Of a stretch of 64,000 nucleotides of DNA, positions 46,882 through 54,618 are shown piece after piece. Under the pieces are notes generated by a model. That model saw only the letters and a list, made by a program, of their open reading frames with translations, did not search any database and was not told the origin of the DNA. The DNA comes from CAWJMF01 sp963843945. GTDB lineage: Bacteria; Vulcanimicrobiota; Vulcanimicrobiia; Vulcanimicrobiales; Vulcanimicrobiaceae. The DNA is taken from assembly GCA_963843945.1 (NCBI GenBank), contig CAWJMF010000001.1, forward strand, positions 1 through 64,000, in the 5' to 3' direction. Every line of letters begins with the position of its first letter. Position 1 is the stretch's first letter. The position numbers and the translations under genes were made by a program.

Positions 46882-47310
46882 TTAGACTGCTCGCAGAGAT
46901 CGTTCTTCGCTACGGCGTCGCATCCGATGCTGCATATCGAAAAAGAGCGGCGAGGAAATCAGAAAGTCAGCCGTGCCCCGGTTGCAGGCGGTCGGGACGT
47001 TGTAGAGGACCGCGAGGCGCAGCAGCGCTTTGACGTCGACATCGTGGGGCTGCGTCTTGAGCGGATCCCAGAAGAATACGAGCAGATCGATGTTGCCTTC
47101 GGCGAGCATCGCGCCGACTTGCGCGTCGCCGCCGAGGGGACAGAGCAGACACTCGATGGTAAGGCCGGTGACTTCGGCGATGCGCTCGCCGGTCGTTCCG
47201 GTCGCGAAGAGCTGGCAGCGTTTCAGCGTTTCGCTGTTAAAAGCGGCCCACTCGCTGAGAGCATCCTTGCATTCGTCGTGCGCAATAAGCGCAATCCGTG
47301 GCTGTGACAT
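46882..47310 (-). CDS. mgsA: Methylglyoxal synthase
   Basis: From the ATG at 47310, preceded by TAGGAAG, the 142-residue protein has the complete MgsA pattern: IALIAHDECKDALSEWA, LFATGTTGERI, CLLCPLGGDAQVGAMLAEG with the catalytic Asp, LLVFFWDPLKTQPHDVDVKA, and the C-terminal NVPTACNRGTADFLISS. It converts dihydroxyacetone phosphate to methylglyoxal and phosphate, bypassing lower glycolysis. It is monocistronic and divergent from the epimerase gene. Confidence 0.95.
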   Translation of the reverse strand: MSQPRIALIAHDECKDALSEWAAFNSETLKRCQLFATGTTGERIAEVTGLTIECLLCPLGGDAQVGAMLAEGNIDLLVFFWDPLKTQPHDVDVKALLRLAVLYNVPTACNRGTADFLISSPLFFDMQHRMRRRSEERSLRAV

Positions 47311-47459
47311 CTTCCTAGTATAGCGGCACACGAAGGACAATACGAACGCACTGAGACCGCCACACCCTGGGAATTGATTTTTCCAAATACTTGGTGCACA
47401 CTCGGAAACGGCGCCTGTGGAAGGCTCCCACTCAGTCCTTTGTCGTACACTTCTGCACG

Positions 47460-48431
47460 ATGGAGTTGCTGCTGCTCGGCGGATATCGCTTTCTCGGACA
47501 TGCAGTTATTGCCGAGGCACATTCGCGCGGTCATTCCGTCACGGCGTTCAACCGTGGAAGCATCACGCCGCTGGACGGCGTCGAGCAGATCACCGGCAAT
47601 CGCGACGACCCGTCAGCCCTGCGCGGGCGCCGCTGGGATGCGGTCATCGATACGAGCGGCTATGTTCCGCGTCACATCCGCGCCGCGGCGGAACTGCTGC
47701 GCGATTCGATCGACCGGTACATTTTCGTTTCCTCGATCAGCGTCTATCCCGACGAGACCGAAGTCTTCGAGGAATCGGCGCCGCTGCGCGTCCTGCCTCC
47801 CGGCGCCGATCCCGATGTGCTCGTGCTCGACTACTACGGCGAACTCAAGGCGCTGTGCGAAGCCGCGGCCGAAGCGGCGATGCCGGAACGCTCCGTCGCC
47901 GTGCGCGCCGGCATGATCGTCGGCCCCTACGATTTTAGCGACCGATTCAACTCCTGGATCGAGCGCGCGGCGCGCGACGAACCGATGCTCGTGCCCGGTG
48001 ATCCCGACGCGCCAATCCAGTTGATCGACGTGCGCGATCTCGCCGCGTGGATCGTTTCGGCCGCCGAGCAAGGCCTCAGCGGTCCTTTCAACGTGACGGG
48101 ACCGCTCGAGCCGCTAACCGTGCTCGATGCCGCGCGCGCCTGCATCGCGGGCACCGGCTCGCAAGCGACGCCCGTCGTCGTCCCCTCGCAAGTTGCGCGC
48201 GACGCCGGCGTTATCGCCTGGGAGCACGTTCCCTTCTGGCTCGAGCCTGGCGACTACGCCGGCATGCAGGCGAGCATCGACCGGGCGGTGGCCACCGGAC
48301 TCACAACGCGGCCCCTCGTCGACACGGTGCGCGACACGTACGCGTGGCTGCAAACGAGCACGCATAAGCGCCGCATCGACTTTCCGATCGAACTCGAGCG
48401 CGCCGCGCTGCGATCAGTCGCGCGGGGCTGA
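47460..48431 (+). CDS. NAD-dependent epimerase/dehydratase family protein
   Basis: The 323-residue extended-SDR protein starts LLLLGGYRFLGHAVIAEAHS, with the NAD motif GGYRFLG. VIDTSGYVPRHIRAAAELL and IFVSSISVYPDE follow. The catalytic Tyr is in DYYGELKALCE (YxxxK). Late blocks are VRAGMIVGPYDFSDRF and DVRDLAAWIV. It resembles the reductase/isomerase subgroup with an incomplete glycine motif. The substrate is uncertain, probably a nucleotide sugar or isoflavone-reductase-like small molecule. Confidence 0.85.
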   Translation: MELLLLGGYRFLGHAVIAEAHSRGHSVTAFNRGSITPLDGVEQITGNRDDPSALRGRRWDAVIDTSGYVPRHIRAAAELLRDSIDRYIFVSSISVYPDETEVFEESAPLRVLPPGADPDVLVLDYYGELKALCEAAAEAAMPERSVAVRAGMIVGPYDFSDRFNSWIERAARDEPMLVPGDPDAPIQLIDVRDLAAWIVSAAEQGLSGPFNVTGPLEPLTVLDAARACIAGTGSQATPVVVPSQVARDAGVIAWEHVPFWLEPGDYAGMQASIDRAVATGLTTRPLVDTVRDTYAWLQTSTHKRRIDFPIELERAALRSVARG

Positions 48432-48433
48432 CG

Positions 48434-48895
48434 CTACTGGTACAGCTTCTCCGGAGTCACGTGCAAAAGCGTTAAGATATCCTGCTTGTTGGCATACATT
48501 TCCGACTCTAGCCGACTGCGGTCTTGAAGCTGTCCTCTCACGACGGCGTCAATATAGGGGTCGAGATTGTTGTGGTAGCGCACGAAATGCGCGTACAGTT
48601 CCTCGCCCAGCCAGAAGCGGTTTTCGTCGACGTAGTTTCGCACTTCGCGAGAGAGACGGCGCGACTCATCGATCGCCGGCAGCAGATCGTCGACGACCTC
48701 GTGCCGCTCTTCGAGTTGAACGGTGGAGTAGAACCGCAGATGACCCCTAACCGCCGCTTCCCAAGTATACATCCGCCTCCACGCCTCGGAAATTGCTTCG
48801 ATGTGGCGATTGGTGTAGCCGGCTAGGAACGCGCTCCGCGACTTATAGCGCTCGAGAGCCCGGTTCAAGTAGAAGGCAAACGCAGCTACGATCAT
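48434..48895 (-). CDS. Small membrane-anchored helical protein of unknown function
   Basis: The 153-residue protein begins with a short hydrophobic segment (MIVAAFAFYLNRAL) and continues as charged helices (RMYTWEAAVRGHLRFYSTVQ, VDDLLPAIDESRRLSREVRN, ELYAHFVRYHNNLDPYIDAV). Its composition suggests a coiled-coil domain tethered to the inner membrane. No family is recognised. It is the last gene of a minus-strand run of membrane/TIR proteins. Confidence 0.62.
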   Translation of the reverse strand: MIVAAFAFYLNRALERYKSRSAFLAGYTNRHIEAISEAWRRMYTWEAAVRGHLRFYSTVQLEERHEVVDDLLPAIDESRRLSREVRNYVDENRFWLGEELYAHFVRYHNNLDPYIDAVVRGQLQDRSRLESEMYANKQDILTLLHVTPEKLYQ

Positions 48896-49013
48896 TGCTA
48901 TGAGGAGCTTCTTACGATCGATTGCGTTAGCCCGTCACGCAAATGCTGATCTTCAAGTTGTCGCGCCCACTCGAACTGTTGCAGCGACGCCGGTATGTCC
49001 GCGAGCATTGTGC

Positions 49014-49886
49014 TCAAGCGCTCGAGTTAGCAGCGGGTGTTAGCGGGGTTGCGACCGCGGGTGCGCCCGCATCGGTTGATGCGGCCGAAGGATCGGCTTG
49101 AGCCGACGCTCGGCTGGCGTTCGAAATCCTCGCGAGGTTTTCGCTGCGCCGCAACTCGTCCGCCGCCTGCAACACGCTGTGGATGAAGTCCTCGGGATAC
49201 GTTACCGAAGCAAAGACGTGCAACTGTTGGAACCGCAGCTGATCATCTTTATTGAGAGTGCGTGAATAGACAATGATTGGGCAGCTAACGTGCTGATCTC
49301 GAAGTGCCTCGATGAGAAGGAGCCCCGCCTCCGCGTCGTGCTCGCCGCTTTGCGTTGCTGTCGGCCTCACGGTGAAGTGACGTTTGTTCGTAACGATGAT
49401 GTCGAAGACGTTTCGCTGCTTCTTCAGCGCGCCTAACAACTGCTCGTTGTCCAGGTACAGTTCGACAGCTGCCCCAAGGCTGGATAGCACGTTGTATTCG
49501 AGATCGTCCTCCCCGTTCTCGCGATGGATCCAGGCAATGCGCCTGCCACGCAGGGCCCGCGCTTCACCCGACCTGATGCTAGCCGTCATTCTTCTCACGA
49601 TCCGGCGAAGGTCTGCAAAGTCCAGGATGACTTCCCTGCGCCGAGCGTGATTCGCATTTTCTTCGTCGAGAAACTTCATGTGTCGGACGGCAACAGCCGC
49701 CGCGGCGACCGTCGCGACCGTCTCGGTAATGTTCAGCGGTTCGTACGCCGCCCAGCCTTCGACACGGGACTGTTGCTCCGATCGCCCGGTCGCGGCGAGT
49801 TGCGCCTTGAACACATCTCTCAGAGACAGGCAGAGTGTAACGCCTACTACGATAACGGCGATTGCCCAGGCGATCTGTGGCTCCAT
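49014..49886 (-). CDS. Membrane-anchored protein with a receiver-like domain
   Basis: The ATG at 49886 follows AGAGGG at about eight bases. An N-terminal TM helix (IAWAIAVIVVGVTLCLSLRD) and a second hydrophobic segment (NITETVATVAAAAVAV) precede a cytoplasmic domain with response-regulator topology: RRIAWIHRENGEDDLEYNVL, AAVELYLDNEQLLGALKKQR, FDIIVTN, EAGLLLIEALRDQHVSCPII, VYSRTL. The strand that should end in phospho-accepting Asp reads DIIVTN, so it is probably a pseudo-receiver. The tail is Ala/Pro-rich. It may sense or scaffold with the neighbouring CHASE2-TIR protein. Confidence 0.62.
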   Translation of the reverse strand: MEPQIAWAIAVIVVGVTLCLSLRDVFKAQLAATGRSEQQSRVEGWAAYEPLNITETVATVAAAAVAVRHMKFLDEENANHARRREVILDFADLRRIVRRMTASIRSGEARALRGRRIAWIHRENGEDDLEYNVLSSLGAAVELYLDNEQLLGALKKQRNVFDIIVTNKRHFTVRPTATQSGEHDAEAGLLLIEALRDQHVSCPIIVYSRTLNKDDQLRFQQLHVFASVTYPEDFIHSVLQAADELRRSENLARISNASRASAQADPSAASTDAGAPAVATPLTPAANSSA

Positions 49887-50074
49887 CTCGTTCACCCTCT
49901 ACTGCACGCTCGCAGCCCCACGCCAATCCGAGAGGCCGGCTTTCGCGTGCCGCCATCCCACCATTTTGCACGAATCGGTTCCGTTCGGAATGGGCCTACC
50001 GGCCTAAGCGCGCGGGATGTGTGTCGTCTATCACTGCCCTTCAGCCGAAGGCAAAAAGGGATGACCTGGATACC

Positions 50075-50508
50075 TCAGATCGCGATGAGCGTGAGGTCGT
50101 CGGCTTCGAGAATATCCAGTATCTTCGACAGTTCGGGGCGCACTGCCAAGACGGGGTGACGCTCGCGAACGAGCTCCTGGTCTTCCGGACTCATGCGCTC
50201 TAAGACGAACGTTTCGAGCTTTGCGTTGAGCGCTTCGGCACCCGACAAGTCGATGCGGTCTGCGAGCCACGCGATCACCGCGTCTTCGTTGCCAGCCGCC
50301 CGACGGCATCGCGAAACTCGTTCATGTCGAGCCCGAGGCGCCGGACCACGAACGCGCTAAAGCCGGTACCGTGATTGAGGTAGCGCCCCATGTTGCCGCC
50401 GGGTAGTTCGGCGCGCAGCTTGTCGACGGTGCGCGGCAGAAAGTAAAAGCCGAGCATCTTCTCGCGCGGGAGACGCGGGTGCCGTTGGGTCAGATCAAGC
50501 GGGGTCAT
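50075..50508 (-). CDS. DUF5069 family protein, one frameshift
   Basis: The N-terminal part (PRLPREKMLGFYFLPRTVDK, LRAELPGGNMGRYLNHGTGF, VVRRLGLDMNEFRDAV) and the C-terminal part (NEDAVIAWLADRIDLSGAEA, LNAKLETF, then PELSKILDILEADD) together make a complete DUF5069 protein of about 144 residues. They lie in different frames, with one base apparently missing near 50293. The ATG at 50508 overlaps the end of the CHASE2-TIR gene by 14 nt. DUF5069 has no known activity. Confidence 0.78.
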
Positions 50509-52173
50509 CGGTACCTCCTACGGTGACTTGGCGGCCGCCTAAAGCCGCCACGATTTCGGCCACGTACTCAGCGACCAGGTCCGGACGGTCGTCGATGCTA
50601 AAGGCTTGAATGTCGTCGACGGCTGCGAAAATCTTGGGATGGCCGCGCATGACCGGGAGCACGCAGCGCGACTCACCGTTCCCGGCGATCCACTTACGAT
50701 GCGCGCGCAAGATCTCGAAGCGGCAATACGGCTTCGTGAAGTACGTTTCCGAATAGACCGGGACGACGAAGCGGCTGCCGTTGATCGCCAGCGCGAGCTT
50801 CGTCTGCCAGGCGGTCCCGGCACGAATCGAAGACGTGTCGAAGAAGATCGAAAGCTTCTTACCGTCGGGGAGCGTTGCCGCGCGGAAGGGCGCGTAGACG
50901 TGCTCGAAGACCCAAGCCCCCTCTTCATGCGCGTAGCTGATGAAGACATCGTAGTCGTGCGTTTCGTCCGCCGTCGGGTCGATCTTGTTCTGCGCGTCTT
51001 GCTCGATTTGGAAACCGCGAACCCCGCTCAGACCCGAAGCCAGCACGATCCCAAGCGCGATGAGTGAGACTTGCGGCTGAATATGGTGCGATGCCAGCAT
51101 CCAGACTTCAAACAGCGCGAACACACTGAGGCCGGTGAGGGCCGCAAACGTTGCGGCGAACCACGGCGCGAGGTGGCGCAAGCCGCCTAAGCGGATACGT
51201 CGCAGCTGGAAGAACACGGCGACGAACACGACGACCGCCAGCGCCGAGAAGGCCGGCACGAGCAGCAGCAGCATCCCGTTCTGCGGCTGCGTATCGTAGG
51301 AGACTTGCTTGCCGACCACCGAGCCGAGGTCGAGCGCGTTGCTCAGTGCCCAGCCGAGAAGTTCGGGTCCGCTGCGATCGGTGTACGGCGAACGGTCGCG
51401 TTCGACCGTTCCGACGATAACGAACGTCTTGTCGTCGAACTGGGCGTAGCCCGGAAACCCCCGCGGATTGGTGAAGTGGTAGATGACCGGCGCGCCGGCC
51501 GCGATCGAGGGGCCAACGCGAACGGCGACGTGGCTCGTATCGCACTGCGGGGAGCTAGCGAAGAAGCGCGGCGTCTCCAAAACGCGCACGACCATCGCCC
51601 AAACGTTTTCCGTTCCCGCCGGTTGGCCGCTCGCATCGACGAGGGGCACGTCGGCATAGCAAATCCGGTAGAACAAGTCCTTCGGAACCTGGAATCGTGG
51701 TGAAACGCGTTTGCGCCGCGCCGCTCGTCGCGCCGTAGATCTGCGGATCTTGCGGATCGAGCGGGCCGCTTTCCATCGTCATCGCGATCGACGTTCGGCT
51801 CTTCGATCGCGTAGACCGGAAACTGCGCCGCCGCCGTGCGGATGCTCTTGATCAGCGCTTCGCGGGCGGACTCCATCGGCTCGCCGCACGGTTTGGACTG
51901 GCACGGATCGAATTCGACGTCGAGGATGATGGCGTTCACCCGGTGTTTGCTCGCGACGAGCCCATCGAGAAAGGCCGCGACGCGCTTGCGATTGGTCGGA
52001 ACGTCGTCGCTCCACGCGACGTCGACGATCTTGACGTCCTGCGAGAAGGCCGGCTGCACGCGCGAACTGAGCCACTGGAACGCACCCCAATCCCACTCGT
52101 GCGGCAGCCACAGGGCGGCCGCGAGCATGATCGCCGCGTAGACCCCACCAGCGCGGCGACGCCGCGCGTCCAA
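50495..52173 (-). CDS. CHASE2 - transmembrane - TIR protein, two frameshifts
   Basis: A TTG start at 52173 leads into a TM helix (GGVYAAIMLAAALWLPHEW) and a CHASE2 sensor (VKIVDVAWSDDVPTNRKRVA, VNAIILDVEFDP, then FVIVGTVERDRSPYTDRSG). Three hydrophobic helices follow (MLLLLVPAFSALAVVVFVAV and two more). The cytoplasmic end is a TIR domain: YDVFISYAHEEG, LSIFFDTSSIRAGTAWQTKL, SRFVVPVYSETYFTKPYCRF with the candidate catalytic Glu just after. Frame changes lie near 51795 and 51695. CHASE2 normally feeds kinases or cyclases, so a TIR output is unusual. Confidence 0.8.
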
Positions 52174-52307
52174 CGCGGCAGGCTAGCCGGCCTCCAGAGC
52201 GGCTGCTTCGAACATGGCTGAGAGTTCCGGGTCTAGCCCCGTCAGGTCCTATTTCCCGGGCGCGGGCACACCAATGTCCAGCGCCCGATTGGAGCCGGCG
52301 CTCTACA

Positions 52308-52904
52308 ATGTTTCAAATGACATCCAGCGCTCAATTCGAAGCCGGCGTACGGACTGCCGCCGGGCAGGACGCCGCGGCTTTCGTTCGGATCTACGCGCCG
52401 TTCGTCACCGGTACCGCCGTTTCGTTTGAGGAGAAATCACCCGACGAGTCCGAAATGCGCCGCCGGATCCTCGCGACGCTCGAAACACTGCCTTGGCTCA
52501 CGGCGACGAGCGGCGATGAGGTCATCGGCTTTGCCTATGCTTCGCGGCACCGCGAACGCGCTGCGTACCGTTGGTCGGTCGACGTCTCGGCCTACGTCGC
52601 CGAGCGTTTTCGCGGTCGAGGCGTTGCGACGCGGCTGTACCGAGCGTTGCTCGCAATTCTCGAAGCGCAAGGGTTCCGCCGCGCACACGCCGGGATCACC
52701 CTGCCGAACCCGGCCAGCTCGAGCTTCCATCGATCGATGGGTTTCGAGCGGGTCGGCGTCTACCGGCGCGTCGGTTGGAAGTTCGGCGCCTGGCACGACG
52801 TCGAGTGGCTCGCGCGCCCACTCGGCGCCGACGATGACTCGGCGCCGAGCGAGCCCATTCCATTCGCCCAATTCCGCGAGCGCGATAGTGCAATCGGCTT
52901 ATAG
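52308..52904 (+). CDS. GNAT N-acetyltransferase (phosphinothricin acetyltransferase-like)
   Basis: The protein has about 195 residues. It follows the Pat/ArsN1 pattern: AAAFVRIYAPFVTGTAVSFE, EVIGFAYASRHRERAAYRWS, VDVSAYVAERFRGRGVATRL (acetyl-CoA loop RGRGVA), ITLPNPASSSFHRSMGFERV, and VGWKFGAWHDVEW. This subgroup acetylates phosphinothricin, methionine sulfoximine or arsinothricin. The second ATG at 52317 is equally possible. It diverges from the CHASE2-TIR operon. Confidence 0.9.
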   Translation: MFQMTSSAQFEAGVRTAAGQDAAAFVRIYAPFVTGTAVSFEEKSPDESEMRRRILATLETLPWLTATSGDEVIGFAYASRHRERAAYRWSVDVSAYVAERFRGRGVATRLYRALLAILEAQGFRRAHAGITLPNPASSSFHRSMGFERVGVYRRVGWKFGAWHDVEWLARPLGADDDSAPSEPIPFAQFRERDSAIGL

Positions 52905-52925
52905 GGTCGGCTGCCTCCAGATTCG

Positions 52926-53183
52926 TTATTGCAAAAGATCGCCCGCTCGGACTTCGAGCGCCACAGCGTTCGCGCCGAGTTGGCGCAGGGTGATGGTTTG
53001 CCGGCCAGCCTCGATGTTGGCCAGCGACGGACGGCTCAGACCGGCCCGCGTGGCGAGCTGTCCTTGTGAGAGACCGTTCGCCTCGCGAGCCGCTCGGATT
53101 CGTACCGCCGCGCGTTCGTTCAGGTCTTCGATGACGTTCGCTCCACAGTTGAGATCGAGTAGTAGCCGAGATAGCGCGCCCAC
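52926..53183 (-). CDS. XRE-family helix-turn-helix protein
   Basis: The reading frame ends at 52926 and holds a textbook XRE/Cro HTH: RIRAAREANGLSQGQLATRA, GLSRPSLANIEAGRQTI, then LRQLGANAVALEVRAGDLL. The only good upstream start in frame is a GTG at 53183, which makes 85 residues and overlaps the HNH gene's 3' end by 64 nt in another frame. A downstream non-canonical start would give about 70 residues. It probably autoregulates the pair. Confidence 0.8.
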   Translation of the reverse strand: MGALSRLLLDLNCGANVIEDLNERAAVRIRAAREANGLSQGQLATRAGLSRPSLANIEAGRQTITLRQLGANAVALEVRAGDLLQ

Positions 53184-53659
53184 TCGTCGTCGCCGGCCGT
53201 GTGCCGCTTGATGACGACGAACGGGATGTAGCGCGGTTCCACCGGCTTGACGCGCAAGGGCATGCCGCCGCTTTCCGGGGTGCGGCTGCCCTTCCGAGCA
53301 TTGCACTCGACGCAGGCTGCCACGAGGTTGGTCCAGACCGACTTTCCACCGGCCGACTTCGGCCTGACGTGATCGACGGTCGCGTCGCGGCTGTCGATCG
53401 TCCGGCCGCAGTAGCCGCAGCCGTAGTCGTCGCGCAACAGCACGTTCTTCTTCGTCAGCGCGACGCGTTTGCGGCCGCGCGTGATGTAGTAGAGCATACG
53501 GATGACCGACGGCAGCGGCAGAACGAGCGTGACCGAAGCGACCTTGCCGCGGCCATGAACGACTTCCGCCTTTCCCGCGTAGACCAGACGCACGGCGCGA
53601 GCGACGCGCGTCACGTTCGACGGTTCGTAGGTAGAGTTGAGCACGAGCACGTCGCTCAC
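53120..53659 (-). CDS. HNH endonuclease
   Basis: This 179-residue protein has the 5-methylcytosine-type HNH layout: N-terminal VLVLNSTYEPSNVTRVARAV, LPSVIRMLYYITRGRKRVAL, then the metal-binding core CGYCGRTIDSRDATVDHVRP, KSAGGKSVWTNLVAACVECN and ARKGSRTP with two CxxC pairs. Stand-alone members of this family are common chromosomal genes and not necessarily mobile. It is followed by the overlapping XRE gene. Confidence 0.92.
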   Translation of the reverse strand: MSDVLVLNSTYEPSNVTRVARAVRLVYAGKAEVVHGRGKVASVTLVLPLPSVIRMLYYITRGRKRVALTKKNVLLRDDYGCGYCGRTIDSRDATVDHVRPKSAGGKSVWTNLVAACVECNARKGSRTPESGGMPLRVKPVEPRYIPFVVIKRHTAGDDEWARYLGYYSISTVERTSSKT

Positions 53660-53770
53660 CGCGATCTCCTTTCGTTAGCCAGTGTAGCGTGAGAGTTTGG
53701 ACGACCGGACTCGGATGAAAACGCGGCGAAGCAGCGCAGCACCGCGGGTTCTCGCCGTCAGGGGCTTCTC

Positions 53771-54319
53771 ATGGCGCGCTACCAGTCCGCTCTTTTTACC
53801 TTGGCACTGCTTGCTAGTATTTCTAACGCCGCAGGCTGCAGCAGTAACGTACGCCGAGCTCCACGAGAACCATATTCGTGCCCTCGCCGACCCCGACACC
53901 GGCAAAGACGTCGCCCCCACGCGCCGACCGTTCGCACGGCGGTCCGACGTCTCCGCCACCGCCACCGCGAGCACGTTTCCGACCCCGACTCCAACGTCTC
54001 GCCCAGTGCCAGCGCTAGCGCGACTCCGACGCCACCCGCAACGTACAGCCCGTCGCCGACGCCGGGCCCTACGCGACCCCAAGTCCAAGTCCGACCCCAA
54101 GGCCGCGCGCACCGTCCGTGCCGACTCCGAGCCCCAGCCCCAGCCCTAGCCCCAGCGGCGTGGGAATTCAAACGCCAACTCCAACGCCGACTCTCGTAAC
54201 GCCGGCGCCGGCGTCCCGACGCCATCACCAACTCCGAGCCCGAGTCCGACCCCGACGTGGCCTTCGGAGTTCCGACTCCCTCGCCGACGCCAACCACGCC
54301 GAAGGGAAATTTCTTCTAA
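53771..54319 (+). pseudogene. Low-complexity Pro/Thr/Ser-rich exported protein, frameshifted
   Basis: A lipoprotein-like leader (YQSALFTLALLASISNAAGC) is followed by PTPSPSP/TPTPT repeats that switch between all three frames. The last clean block is VPTPSPTPTTPKGNFF with a stop at 54319. The repeats are built of CCNACN units, a composition prone to slippage. Phase variation, real decay and assembly error are all possible. The stretch directly precedes the tRNA-Gly gene on the opposite strand. Confidence 0.5.
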
Positions 54320-54328
54320 ACAAAATCT

Positions 54329-54402
54329 TGGAGCGGGCGCCGGGAATCGAACCCGAGTCGACTGCTTGGAAGGCAGTGGCATTGCCACTCTGCAACACCC
54401 GC
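54329..54402 (-). tRNA. tRNA-Gly (TCC)
   Basis: Minus-strand cloverleaf with acceptor GCGGGTG/CGCCCGC, anticodon loop CTTCCAA (U33 normal), T loop TTCGATT and an encoded CCA. It is the most distal member of the array, beyond the Ro60 gene. Confidence 0.92.
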
Positions 54403-54407
54403 AAAAT

Positions 54408-54500
54408 GGTCCGCAGGGTCCGATTCGAACGGACGATGCCTTACCGCTTGGCGACCCGCGGAGATTGCTCCGCGCTCTTTCCAACCGAGCTACGGGAGCA
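54408..54500 (-). other. Degenerate tRNA pair: a 5' half fused to a tRNA lacking its anticodon arm
   Basis: Positions 54462-54408 contain a paired acceptor (CCGCGGG/CCTGCGG), discriminator A with CCA, a Gln/Glu-type D arm (GTCGCCAAGCGGTAAGGC) and a perfect T arm (GTCCG/CGGAC). Only about three bases stand where the anticodon arm should be. Immediately upstream, 54500-54463 gives a tRNA 5' half (CTCCCGTAGCTCGGTTGGAA...) with no matching 3' half. It cannot decode; it is either a relic or a tRNA-like RNA. Confidence 0.65.
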
Positions 54501-54584
54501 TGGCACGCGACGGGGCGACGATCCCGTTTTCCGGCGTGAAAAGACGGCGGCCGAGCCAACGTGGCCGAACGCGTGAAGGGGAAT

Positions 54585-54612
54585 TGCTGCGGCGAGCGCA
54601 TTCGCCGCAGCA
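54585..54612 (-). terminator. Hairpin just downstream of Ro60
   Basis: An 11 bp perfect stem (TGCTGCGGCGA/TCGCCGCAGCA, 6 nt loop) lies seven bases past the Ro60 stop codon. There is no strong U tract, so it may act as a processing or stabilising stem between the mRNA and the distal tRNAs rather than a terminator. Confidence 0.5.
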
Positions 54613-54618
54613 GTGGAC

